DNA of 41,098 nucleotides from Lachnospiraceae bacterium (GCA_024683155.1 JAIKYN010000102.1:1-41098), one strand, 5' to 3'; shown: positions 26,966 through 35,418, counted from the first letter of the stretch. A program made the numbers and translations. Notes: generated from the letters alone by a model not told the origin.

Positions 26966-27016
26966 CCTTTTGTTGTTACTTACCTTTTGTTGTTGCTTAC
27001 CTTTTGTTGTTGCTTC
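26966..27016. repeat. Three 17-bp tandem repeats (ccttttgttgttgctta) in the solute-binding-protein leader
   Basis: Units 26966-26982, 26983-26999 and 27000-27016; further degenerate ttttgttgtc copies lie to the left. Confidence 0.9.
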
Positions 27017-27025
27017 GTTCTTTCC

Positions 27026-27047
27026 CTGTTCCCTTTGCCGGGAACAG
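27026..27047 (-). other. Intercistronic hairpin without U-tract after the second permease gene
   Basis: ctgttccc / gggaacag, 8-bp perfect stem with 6-nt loop, 7 nt past the stop; no T-run follows on the minus strand (GGAAAGAACG). Confidence 0.75.
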
Positions 27048-27053
27048 TATTCC

Positions 27054-27965
27054 TTACTCCTTCACCGCACCGGTCATGATACCGTCTACGAAATACTTCT
27101 GGATGAAGGGATACAGGAAAATGATGGGTCCGATGGTGATCACCGTTACAGCCATCTTAACCGTCTCCGAAGGAAGCTTGATGTTGGCGGCTGCCCCCGC
27201 AGGGATCCGTCCGCTGCTGATGGCATTTACATTGGACAGAATGTTGTACAGGAAGTACTGTAAGGGGAACTTATCCCGGTCGTTGATGAACATCAGGGCG
27301 TTCCACCAGTCGTTCCAGTAGCACAGGGCATACATAAGGCCAACGGTGAGCAGTGCCGTCTTACTAAGAGGCAATGCGATCTTCCAGTAGATCTGGTAAT
27401 AACTTGCTCCGTCCAGCTTCGCCGATTCGTACAGGGAAACGGGAACTGCCTGGAAATAGGTCCGCATCAGGAACATGTTCCATACACTGAACATGGACGG
27501 TAAGATCAATGCAGCATAGGAATCCATCAGGTGGTACCAGTTTACGCAGACGTAATACCAGGGGATCAGGCCGGCGGAAAAGATAATGGTAAAGTTACAA
27601 AAATAAGCAATGGCATTGCGATACTTCAAATCCTTGATGGAAAGGGCAAAAGAGATCATGCTGGTGATCAGCATGGAGCCCAGGGTTCCGATCACTGTAA
27701 TGGCAATGGTCACCACATAGGAACGAAGGATACGGATGCCGCTGTGTGCAAATAAGTAACGGTAGGTATCCAGGGTAAAGGCCTGCGGAATGGCAGAGTA
27801 GCCTTCCTTGGTCACCACGGCATTATCCGAAAAGGAAACGGACAAAACCATGATCAGCGGATACAGGCAGACCACAGCGATGAAGGCGATAAAGATATAG
27901 GCAAAGGCTTTGACCATCCCATCGCTGAAGGACATATGCATTCTGTGTTTTCTCGTTTTTTCCAT
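27054..27965 (-). CDS. Carbohydrate ABC transporter permease (YtcP/LplC-like)
   Basis: EAA-loop motif LYESAKLDGASYYQIYWKIALPLSKTAL; polytopic membrane protein; TGATG overlap with the upstream permease gene. Confidence 0.93.
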   Translation of the reverse strand: MEKTRKHRMHMSFSDGMVKAFAYIFIAFIAVVCLYPLIMVLSVSFSDNAVVTKEGYSAIPQAFTLDTYRYLFAHSGIRILRSYVVTIAITVIGTLGSMLITSMISFALSIKDLKYRNAIAYFCNFTIIFSAGLIPWYYVCVNWYHLMDSYAALILPSMFSVWNMFLMRTYFQAVPVSLYESAKLDGASYYQIYWKIALPLSKTALLTVGLMYALCYWNDWWNALMFINDRDKFPLQYFLYNILSNVNAISSGRIPAGAAANIKLPSETVKMAVTVITIGPIIFLYPFIQKYFVDGIMTGAVKE

Positions 27966-28873
27966 CAGAACAAGCCCTCCCCTTCATTGATCTTCTTAGC
28001 CATCCGGTTGGATACCGTAACCAGGATCAGTCCCATTACGGACTGGAACAGGCCAATGGCCGTGGTGTAGGAGAATCCTAAGGACCGCATGGCGGAATAT
28101 ACATAGGTATCGATGACTGCCACTTCGTCGTATAACAGGGAATTATTCCCCACAATACCGTAGATCATGCCGAAATCACCGAAGAAGATACGACCGATGC
28201 TCATCAGCGTCAGGATCACCACGGTGGGTTTTAACAGCGGTAAGGTGATGTACCAGATCCGCTGGAAACGGTTGGCTCCGTCTACGGTGGCTGCTTCGTA
28301 CAGGGATGCGTCAAAGTTGGTCATGGCTGCCATGTAGATAATGGAGTTGTAACCGCACCATTTCCATACATCTGCGGTAATGATGATGCCCTTCCAGTAT
28401 TTCTTCTCCGCATACCAGCGGATGATGTCGTGGCCGGAAGATTCCAGCATTCGGTTTACCATACCGGTATCGGTGGAAAAGAATGCATATACAATGGCTC
28501 CCACTACAACCCAGGAAAGAAAGTAAGGGAAGAACATGGCGCTTTGGGTCACCTTCTTGAAGATCTTGCCTTTTACTTCGTTAAAGTTAATGGCGATCAG
28601 GATGGGAACAATGGTTCCGAAGATAAGACCGAAGAAGTTGATGTACAAGGTGTTGTAAATAACTTTCGGACCCATGCCCGTGCTTCCGGTGAAGAAGTAC
28701 TTAAAGTTCTGCAGTCCCACGAATTCGCTGCCGAAGATGCCGTCCTTGATGTTGTACTTGGTAAAGGCCATCCAGATACCGGCCATGGGAATGTAGGAAA
28801 ACATAATAAGGAACAGGATCGCCGGGATGCACATGATATACAGTTGTCGGTTTTTCTTTAACTCTTTTCTCAC
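27965..28873 (-). CDS. Sugar ABC transporter permease (LplB-like)
   Basis: EAA-loop motif LYEAATVDGANRFQRIWYITLPLLKPTVVILTL; N-terminus KNRQLYIMCIPAILFLIMFSYIPMAGIWMAF. Confidence 0.93.
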   Translation of the reverse strand: MRKELKKNRQLYIMCIPAILFLIMFSYIPMAGIWMAFTKYNIKDGIFGSEFVGLQNFKYFFTGSTGMGPKVIYNTLYINFFGLIFGTIVPILIAINFNEVKGKIFKKVTQSAMFFPYFLSWVVVGAIVYAFFSTDTGMVNRMLESSGHDIIRWYAEKKYWKGIIITADVWKWCGYNSIIYMAAMTNFDASLYEAATVDGANRFQRIWYITLPLLKPTVVILTLMSIGRIFFGDFGMIYGIVGNNSLLYDEVAVIDTYVYSAMRSLGFSYTTAIGLFQSVMGLILVTVSNRMAKKINEGEGLF

Positions 28874-30285
28874 AGTCTCAGTCCTCCGGCTTCCACCAGC
28901 TTCTCCCAGTCCTCCCGGTCGCTTTGGTCATAATAAGATTTTCCGGAATACACTTCCTCGGGCAGGATCATCATGCCGCTGGTCTTAAACCGCTTTCCGG
29001 CCATAAGGTATTCCCTTGCTTTTTTCTGCAGGGAGGTTTCACAGACCCGATCCTCCAGAGGATTCTTCATATCCTTGTAAAGATGTACGTACAGCATGGA
29101 ACCGTCTTCTCCGTCGCTGTAGCGGAACATAATATCCTGCACATTGGTGATGTTGCGTCCTTCCCCTAACAGGAACCGTAGTCTTTCATCATAGAGCCAA
29201 CTGGAACTCCAGAAGCCCTTCATATCCAGTTCCGGATAATAGGTGGCGAAGAAATCCAAGGCCAGCTTCATGGAGTTTTGCATCCGCTCCGGTGTATAGC
29301 CTTCCCCTTCCGGGATATGAAGTGCGATCATCCAGTCGCCTTCTTTTAATACCTGCCTGTAATGATGCTTATCCAGCGTCACCTGCTTATTCTCGGTATA
29401 CCCGATGGGATTCATGTAATAACCGGTAATGCTCTCTTCCTCTTCTGTCAGAGAAGTGGTGAAGGTTTCCCCGGAGAAGGCCTCCCGCTCGCTGTAGTAA
29501 TAACCGTTGGGTTTGCCGTCTGTGTAATCTCTTGTTTTCCTCTCTTCCGGTGAAGCCGGTGTTTCTCTCCATTCATCTTCATCGGGGAATCCCCAGGAAA
29601 GGAGCTGTCCTTCCGCATCATAGGCAGCGCCCGCTTCCGCAAGTCCCACCACTTTGCCGGTATCCAGATGACGGAACAGCCGAAACCGCTCGCCGTGCTG
29701 ATACGGAATAAATAAGAACCGGTCCAGCAGGAAGATGGTCAACGTATAGAAGTTCATCTTCCAGGGCATATCCTCTACATCGATGCGGCCGGTTTCCTTA
29801 TAACGGGGAAGTTGCAGCCGCAGCATGCGGTGGGGGATGTCTTCATAGTAAGAACGGGGGATCCCTCTGCGGATCATTTCCTTCTCGGACTCCGGCACAC
29901 AGGCCAGAAGCAGGAGAAATGCATAGGCTTCGTTGTACTTGCCCAGACACGCAGGGATCAGTTCCGTATAATTGTCGATATCGTATTTGTTTCGCATGGA
30001 GCACATATCCCAGACAAAAAAGCGGGAAAAGAAAAGCACCCTTTCATCTGCTTCCACGGCTTTCAGCGCCCCATCCAGGTACGCTTTCTTATCCGGCAGC
30101 AGATCATAAGGCGATAATAATGCTTCATACACGTCATGGGGCATCAGCTCCTGCCGGTGTTCCGGCCTGTGTTCCTTCTGATAAAGCGAAAAAGCTTCCT
30201 CTAACCCCTTGGGCAGCTTTCGCATTCCCATGTACGTGATCAGATCTGTATAACCCCAATCCATCTTTGTTTTACCCCATCTCAT
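28870..30285 (-). CDS. Acyltransferase-domain-like protein (GNAT-like C-terminal region), first gene of the LacI-linked operon
   Basis: C-terminal GDWMIALHIPEGEGYTPERMQNSMKLALDFFATYYPELDMKGFWSSSWLYDERLRFLL resembles GNAT_C-type 'acyltransferase domain' proteins. Start is MRWGKTK (30285) or MDWGYTD (30264). Confidence 0.65.
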   Translation of the reverse strand: MRWGKTKMDWGYTDLITYMGMRKLPKGLEEAFSLYQKEHRPEHRQELMPHDVYEALLSPYDLLPDKKAYLDGALKAVEADERVLFFSRFFVWDMCSMRNKYDIDNYTELIPACLGKYNEAYAFLLLLACVPESEKEMIRRGIPRSYYEDIPHRMLRLQLPRYKETGRIDVEDMPWKMNFYTLTIFLLDRFLFIPYQHGERFRLFRHLDTGKVVGLAEAGAAYDAEGQLLSWGFPDEDEWRETPASPEERKTRDYTDGKPNGYYYSEREAFSGETFTTSLTEEEESITGYYMNPIGYTENKQVTLDKHHYRQVLKEGDWMIALHIPEGEGYTPERMQNSMKLALDFFATYYPELDMKGFWSSSWLYDERLRFLLGEGRNITNVQDIMFRYSDGEDGSMLYVHLYKDMKNPLEDRVCETSLQKKAREYLMAGKRFKTSGMMILPEEVYSGKSYYDQSDREDWEKLVEAGGLRL

Positions 30286-30290
30286 AGAAA

Positions 30291-30298
30291 TTACGTAA
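30291..30298. promoter_or_regulatory. Putative LacI-family operator site 1
   Basis: Perfect palindrome TTACGTAA with central CG. Confidence 0.55.
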
Positions 30299-30313
30299 CG
30301 TTCCCGAAAGTTT

Positions 30314-30323
30314 GTTGCGTAAC
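30314..30323. promoter_or_regulatory. Putative LacI-family operator site 2
   Basis: GTTGCGTAAC, near-palindrome GTTRCGYAAC. Confidence 0.65.
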
Positions 30324-30335
30324 TTTGTTTCGTTC

Positions 30336-30345
30336 TTTGCGTAAA
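30336..30345. promoter_or_regulatory. Putative LacI-family operator site 3
   Basis: TTTGCGTAAA immediately downstream of the operon -10 box. Confidence 0.65.
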
Positions 30346-30346
30346 C

Positions 30347-30375
30347 AATATAACACCGTTTCATTTTCGGTTCAA
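30347..30375 (-). promoter_or_regulatory. Promoter of the glycan operon (minus strand)
   Basis: Minus strand TTGAAC (30375-30370), 17-nt spacer, TATATT (30352-30347). Confidence 0.75.
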
Positions 30376-30415
30376 TGTATCTTTTTACTATTTTTTACCG
30401 TTCATTTTTGTATAA

Positions 30416-30425
30416 ATTACGCAAC
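30416..30425. promoter_or_regulatory. Putative LacI-family operator site 4
   Basis: ATTACGCAAC (reverse complement GTTGCGTAAT). Confidence 0.6.
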
Positions 30426-30438
30426 AGAATTTTCGTTT

Positions 30439-30448
30439 GTTGCGTTGA
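30439..30448. promoter_or_regulatory. Putative LacI-family operator site 5, overlapping the lacI-type gene's -35
   Basis: GTTGCGTTGA, overlapping TTGACA. Confidence 0.5.
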
Positions 30449-30473
30449 CACACGAAAACGAATCTTTTATCAT
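30445..30473 (+). promoter_or_regulatory. Promoter of the LacI-family regulator gene
   Basis: TTGACA (30445-30450), 17-nt spacer, TATCAT (30468-30473). Confidence 0.8.
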
Positions 30474-30483
30474 ATATTTAGTT

Positions 30484-30506
30484 AAAAAAGCTCCCCGAAG
30501 GGAGCT
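30484..30506 (-). terminator. Short UUCG-loop intrinsic terminator reading on the minus strand
   Basis: Minus strand AGCTCCC-TTCG-GGGAGCT followed by TTTTT; sits in the 5' UTR of the LacI gene and antisense to it. Confidence 0.7.
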
Positions 30507-30565
30507 AAAAGATATATCATTTCGCGTCAAATTTCCTGTATTTACAGGGATTAGAAAGGATCTGC

Positions 30566-31588
30566 ATGAGCACCATTCGCGATGTTGCAGCCCTGGCCAA
30601 TGTGTCGGCAGCAACGGTATCCAGAGTACTGAATCACGATACAAAATATAAGATGACCGACGAAACCATCGAGCGTGTATGGAAAGCCGTGGCAGAGCTT
30701 GGTTACAAGGCTCCTACTTCCACGCAAAAGCAGATGCGTTACGTACACAAGCCGGAGGATGTGTCCCAGACCCGTCATAAGTTCGGATGTATCCTGAACG
30801 TACAGGGCGGGAAGTACAACGATCCTTATTATCTGTCCATCCTCTCCGGTTTCGAGGATGCGGTGATGAAGAAGGGCTATGAGATCTCCTTTATCCGCAC
30901 CAATGAAGAACTGGAGGATCCCAAGGTGTTATACTCCACCTTCCGGGATCCGGTCAGCGGTGTGATCATCATGAATACCCTGGAGCCATCCACCTTCCGT
31001 TATTTGCAGAAACAGACGCCTTATATCGTAGGCATCGATACCGATCACAATGACATCGACAATGTAGCCTATGACCACTACAACGCAGCCTTCATGGCCA
31101 TCCGTCATCTCATGGACAAGGGCTACAAGCGCATCGGTTTCATTGGTGGTTTTCAGGAAAATATGAAGACCAGCCGTCGTTACAACGGCTACTACTCCGC
31201 GTTACATTGTTTTGATCTGGAATATAACCCGGATTGGGTACTGGCCAGCAACTGGGATGAAGAACACTGCGATCAGGTGTTACGGGATGCTTATAAGAAG
31301 GGCAACCTTCCCGATGCTTTCTTTGTTGCCAGCGACCTGATGGCCATCAGTGTGCTGCGTACTTTGTTTGATCTGGGCGTGAAGGTTCCCGAAGAAGTGG
31401 CAGTGATCGGCTTATCCAATATCGAGATCTCCAAGTATTCCAATCCCCCGCTTACCACCATTGCTCTTCCCATTCGGGATATGGGCCGTGTGGCAGCAGG
31501 CATACTCTTCGATCGCATCGAAGGGGATGATACCCCCAGCAAGATCGTTACCTTAAGTGCTGAAGTGTTACAACGCTCCAGTACGTAA
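30566..31588 (+). CDS. LacI family transcriptional regulator
   Basis: MSTIRDVAALANVSAATVSRVLNHDTKYKMTDETIERVWKAVAELGY HTH and LacI-type effector domain. Confidence 0.97.
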   Translation: MSTIRDVAALANVSAATVSRVLNHDTKYKMTDETIERVWKAVAELGYKAPTSTQKQMRYVHKPEDVSQTRHKFGCILNVQGGKYNDPYYLSILSGFEDAVMKKGYEISFIRTNEELEDPKVLYSTFRDPVSGVIIMNTLEPSTFRYLQKQTPYIVGIDTDHNDIDNVAYDHYNAAFMAIRHLMDKGYKRIGFIGGFQENMKTSRRYNGYYSALHCFDLEYNPDWVLASNWDEEHCDQVLRDAYKKGNLPDAFFVASDLMAISVLRTLFDLGVKVPEEVAVIGLSNIEISKYSNPPLTTIALPIRDMGRVAAGILFDRIEGDDTPSKIVTLSAEVLQRSST

Positions 31589-31604
31589 CACCTTCTCAAA
31601 ACAA

Positions 31605-31636
31605 AACGCCCATACGTCAGTTGACGCATGGGCGTT
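31605..31636. terminator. Bidirectional intrinsic terminator between convergent genes
   Basis: aacgcccatacgtca / tgacgcatgggcgtt, long stem with one mismatch. Confidence 0.8.
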
Positions 31637-31648
31637 ATTCATTTTCCT

Positions 31649-32725
31649 TTAGCTCTTCTTCTCCCGTACCAGAGCCTTCATGCCGGCGATCTGTTCGTCT
31701 ACCACACTGTTTGTCAGTTCGGAATTAATGGAGAAGCTCATCTTCTCTCCCTGGATGGAAAGATACAGGCTTTCCTTTACCTTGTAGATGTTTTTCTGTT
31801 TCACATCGGAGTAAAGCTTCCATAGCTTCTTTTCGGTGGAGATCCTGGTCACATCCCTGTAATACGCTTCCATGGTGGTCTCATTGTAGAGCTTTCCTGT
31901 GGAAGTATCGATATCGCCGCTGTAGATCAGGATCTGCTTTTCCGTAAAATAGAAAACCGTTACCTGGATCAGCATGGACAGAACCGTATCTCCGTCGATC
32001 ATCTTATAGGCCCTGACAGGATCTACGGAATTCTTCAGGATCTGGTTGACATTCATGGCTTTCGCAGACTTAAGCTGGACTTCCGTATCCACAAAGGAGT
32101 CGTCCGGCTTTCTTCCGAACCCGTAGAGAACGATGGGCTCGATGATGTTTACTTCGCTTTCATCCACGCCCAACTGTCCCAAGGCTCTGTTTTTCAGATA
32201 TTCCCGGAATTCATGAATGGCTGCGATGGCATCTGCTTCGGAGCCGGCTGCCTGTTTCTTCAAAACCGCACCGCCCCAGGTCAGGCATATGCCCACTACC
32301 AGCATGCCCACTCCGACAAAGGCCATCTCATCCTCTCCATTATTGTATCCTCCTATCAAAAGAAGAAAACCGATCGCGATCATGATCACCCCGATCAGGA
32401 GCAGAATATCTCCCGCAGATGAACTGGATAGATAATAGTTCCGCACACTGGGCCGGAGTTTTGCATCCCCGGAATTAATGCTTCCCTTTAACTTTGTTTT
32501 CACCTCTTCGGAGGGCTGCTTTTCCCGCACCGGCTGCAGGATAGGTGCAGTCCCTTCAGCAGGCTGTTTTGGCTGTATCGTCGCGCCGGGGTCTGCAGAT
32601 CCCCGGTTGGGCTGCATCATCGGTGTATCCCCTGCCGCATCCTGCCTTCCTCCGCAGGAAGAGCAAAATACGGAATCCGGCTCCAGCGGAGCCCCACAAT
32701 ACTGACAGAATTTATTGGTTGCCAT
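31649..32725 (-). CDS. Zinc-ribbon membrane protein
   Basis: MATNKFCQYCGAPLEPDSVFCSSCGG zinc ribbon; two TM segments (DILLLIGVIMIAIGFLLLIGG, EMAFVGVGMLVVGICLTWGG). Start is 32725 or 32731. Confidence 0.8.
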   Translation of the reverse strand: MATNKFCQYCGAPLEPDSVFCSSCGGRQDAAGDTPMMQPNRGSADPGATIQPKQPAEGTAPILQPVREKQPSEEVKTKLKGSINSGDAKLRPSVRNYYLSSSSAGDILLLIGVIMIAIGFLLLIGGYNNGEDEMAFVGVGMLVVGICLTWGGAVLKKQAAGSEADAIAAIHEFREYLKNRALGQLGVDESEVNIIEPIVLYGFGRKPDDSFVDTEVQLKSAKAMNVNQILKNSVDPVRAYKMIDGDTVLSMLIQVTVFYFTEKQILIYSGDIDTSTGKLYNETTMEAYYRDVTRISTEKKLWKLYSDVKQKNIYKVKESLYLSIQGEKMSFSINSELTNSVVDEQIAGMKALVREKKS

Positions 32726-33261
32726 TTTCATCCTTCTCCTTTTGTATTTGTAACCCACTGGAAATCCCCTTCATGTGGGCCGTATCATTAAAAAGTTCCA
32801 GCCTGGGATGGACATAAAATCCGGGCTTGATGGGGAACTCTAAGATCGTAACGGATGTATATTCATAAGGCAGCACCGTGCATACATAGGGAAAAAGCAT
32901 TCCCAGAATGTGGGACAGTGCGCAGGCTCCTGACCCGCCGTGACTGAACAGGGCAATGGTCTTGGACCGCGTCGCCTTGCAAAAGAAGCGGTTTCCTTCA
33001 TGGATAAAGCCCTCTTTCTCCAGAAGCCGGTCGATTTCTTTTCCGATCTTCTCATAAACTCCAGCTTCGTGATGGGCTTACGGATCTTCTCCGCGGTATA
33101 AGCTGCTGTTTCATAAGCTCTGCCCATGGTGGAAGCATAGATCTCTTCGATCCCTTCGTCCTTTAAACGCTCGGCTGCTGCCGCCGCCTGAAGGTTTCCC
33201 ATTTCCGTCAGGGTATCGTGGCGGTAATCCGGCTCTCCGTGCCTTACAAGGAAGCCGGCAT
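32712..33261 (-). pseudogene. Decayed histidine phosphatase (phosphoglycerate-mutase-like) gene
   Basis: FLVRHGEPDYRHDTLTEMGNLQAAAAAERLKDEGIEEIYASTMGRAYETAAYTAEKIRKPITKLEF is in one frame. VYEKIGKEIDRLLEKEGFIHEGNRFFCKATRSKTIALFSHGGSGACALSHILGMLFPYV...ENGNQ* is in another. The likely ATG at 33261 is out of frame with RHGE. Confidence 0.8.
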
Positions 33262-33332
33262 CGTCTTACCTCCCGATGTTCCCGAAGAAGCATCCAACTA
33301 ACGGACAAAACAAAACGGGCCTTCGATCCTGC

Positions 33333-35360
33333 TTAGTAGATCTCCCGTCCTTTCTCGTCGGGAATGCCGCTCTTGCGGTAGAAATAGGTATTTACCTGAT
33401 CCCGCCACTCTCTGGCATTGGCCACCTGACGGATCAGGCGCTCTTCTACCCGGTGGTAAACTTCCAAAGGAAGGCGATCCTTTAAGCTCTTCCAACTCTC
33501 CTGCAGACCCAGCGCCCGCTCATAGCCTTCAAAATGGCTGTCATAAATGTGCTGGATCAGGGTCTTCCCGCTCTTTAAGCGGTAGGTATAAGGCACATGA
33601 TGGAAGAACAACAGCAGTTCTTCCGGACAGGTCTCTATGTCGTTATACAAGGACGTATTGGGTTCATGATACTGGGAAACATAATCGCTTCCCTCTTTGG
33701 TTCGGTCAATGCCGATGCCCAGATGATCCGCTCTGTGATAGCAGCCCCATCTGGAATACTCATAGCCGTCCACAAACGGACCGTAATGTACCGAAGGAGT
33801 GACCATCCAGCCTACGCCCAAAGGAGAGGTATACTGTTCGTAGATCTCTCTGGATTCCAGAAGCATCTTTAAAATGGTCTCCGTTACCAGCGGATCATTT
33901 CCGTAGGTTAAGGCGATCCACTCCCTGGCGATGGCTTCCGGGCTTAATGTAAGGTCACTGGCCAGTCGTCCGAATCCGTAGAGATTGGCGGCTGCCAGAT
34001 CGTTGCCGGTCCAGTTCCGGTCATTTCCCGTATTGGTCACGGCTGCGATACCGGTATTTTTGTTTCCGAAACACCGTCCGGAGATAATATCCGCAACAGT
34101 ATCATTAGTTTCTCTGCAGTAAGTTCTAAAGTCCAGGATCTCCCGGAACATCGGCATCAGATAACACAGATCGATCTGCTGCCCGGTATATTCCTGGGCG
34201 ATCTGTACCTCCAGCATCTCGTTGGTATGTTCCATACCTCCGAAGAGGGACGATACCCCTTCACGGATCTGAAAATCCATGGGACCGTTCTTCACCTGAA
34301 GGATCACATTCTCGCGGAAGGTTCCGTCCACCGGATGAAAGCTGTTATAGCCTGCACAGGCGCGGTCGGTTTTCGTATCTCTCCAGTCTTGCTGGCAGTT
34401 ATAGACAAAGGCTCTCCAGATAATGCGGGCATCATACTTCTTCACGATATCCGCCAGCATATTGGCACCGTCGGCCTGGGTCCTGCCATAGGTAAAGGGA
34501 CCGGGCCTGCCTTCAGAGTCGGCTTTTACCAGGAAGCCTCCCAGATTAGGGATCTTCCGGAAGATCTCATCCATCTTGCTCTCCCACCAGATCCCTACGC
34601 TGGGCTCCAAAGGATCCACGGTATCCATGCCGCCGATCTCCATGGGGGATGCATAATTGAGGCTCAGATACAACTTAATGCCATAAGCTCCGAAGATCCG
34701 GGCAATCTCCGCCACCTTCTCGAAATAGGTGTCGGTGATCAGGAGGGATGCCGCATTCTTTACATTGACGTTATTGATCACCACCGCGTTGATGCCGATG
34801 GATGCAATGAGACGGGCATACTGTCTGGTCCTGTCATCCACCAGGATCTCATTATCATCAAAAAAGAAGGAACGTCCGGAATATCCCCGCTCTATGCTGC
34901 CATCCAGGTTATCCCAGTGATTCAGCATACGGAGGGGGCAATCCGGTGTGTGGGTCACATCCAGTCCCTCCAGGGGCTGTTCCATGGCGATCAGGCGCAA
35001 AATATGGAAGGCTCCGTAGAGCACGCCCTTCTCATCTCCTGCGTGAAGATGCAGCTTGCCGTTGTGTTCTTCGATATGGTAGGTTTCTTCTCCCAGATCC
35101 AGCATTCTCCGGATGCTTAAGGTAGGAGCGGGATAATCCACACCGGCACTTTCCGCCGAACGGTCTGCCGATAATACAATGGGGATCACCCCCAGCATGG
35201 AGGCTGCACCCTTGGTCAGCTCCTCCAGTGCATTCTGGATCACGGGAAAGCTGTGTTCGTCGCTGAAATCAAAGACACTGATATTCTTAAACAGCGCCCC
35301 GTTTCCCATATCCTTTCGTCTGTTGTAATCCAGCCAAAGCTTTGTATAATTTTCTGCCAT
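33333..35360 (-). CDS. aguA: Alpha-glucuronidase, glycoside hydrolase family 67
   Basis: MAENYTKLWLDYNRRKD start; GH67 signatures (NHWDNLDGSIERGYSGRSFFF, GNDLAAANLYGFGRLASDLTLSPEAIAREW, HHVPYTYRLKSGKTLIQHIYDSHFEG). Confidence 0.95.
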   Translation of the reverse strand: MAENYTKLWLDYNRRKDMGNGALFKNISVFDFSDEHSFPVIQNALEELTKGAASMLGVIPIVLSADRSAESAGVDYPAPTLSIRRMLDLGEETYHIEEHNGKLHLHAGDEKGVLYGAFHILRLIAMEQPLEGLDVTHTPDCPLRMLNHWDNLDGSIERGYSGRSFFFDDNEILVDDRTRQYARLIASIGINAVVINNVNVKNAASLLITDTYFEKVAEIARIFGAYGIKLYLSLNYASPMEIGGMDTVDPLEPSVGIWWESKMDEIFRKIPNLGGFLVKADSEGRPGPFTYGRTQADGANMLADIVKKYDARIIWRAFVYNCQQDWRDTKTDRACAGYNSFHPVDGTFRENVILQVKNGPMDFQIREGVSSLFGGMEHTNEMLEVQIAQEYTGQQIDLCYLMPMFREILDFRTYCRETNDTVADIISGRCFGNKNTGIAAVTNTGNDRNWTGNDLAAANLYGFGRLASDLTLSPEAIAREWIALTYGNDPLVTETILKMLLESREIYEQYTSPLGVGWMVTPSVHYGPFVDGYEYSRWGCYHRADHLGIGIDRTKEGSDYVSQYHEPNTSLYNDIETCPEELLLFFHHVPYTYRLKSGKTLIQHIYDSHFEGYERALGLQESWKSLKDRLPLEVYHRVEERLIRQVANAREWRDQVNTYFYRKSGIPDEKGREIY

Positions 35361-35385
35361 CATTTCCTCCAAACCGTAGCTTGTT

Positions 35386-35418
35386 AAAAAAACAGGCGGC
35401 CGCATAATGGGCCGCCTG
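35386..35418 (-). terminator. Intrinsic terminator between the GH3 and GH67 genes
   Basis: caggcggcc (35393-35401) / ggccgcctg (35410-35418), followed on the minus strand by TTTTTTT (35392-35386). Confidence 0.9.

Noticed and set aside
34227-35120. 297-aa plus-strand ORF
   Set aside because: Antisense to the GH67 gene; His/Ile-rich composition typical of shadow ORFs.
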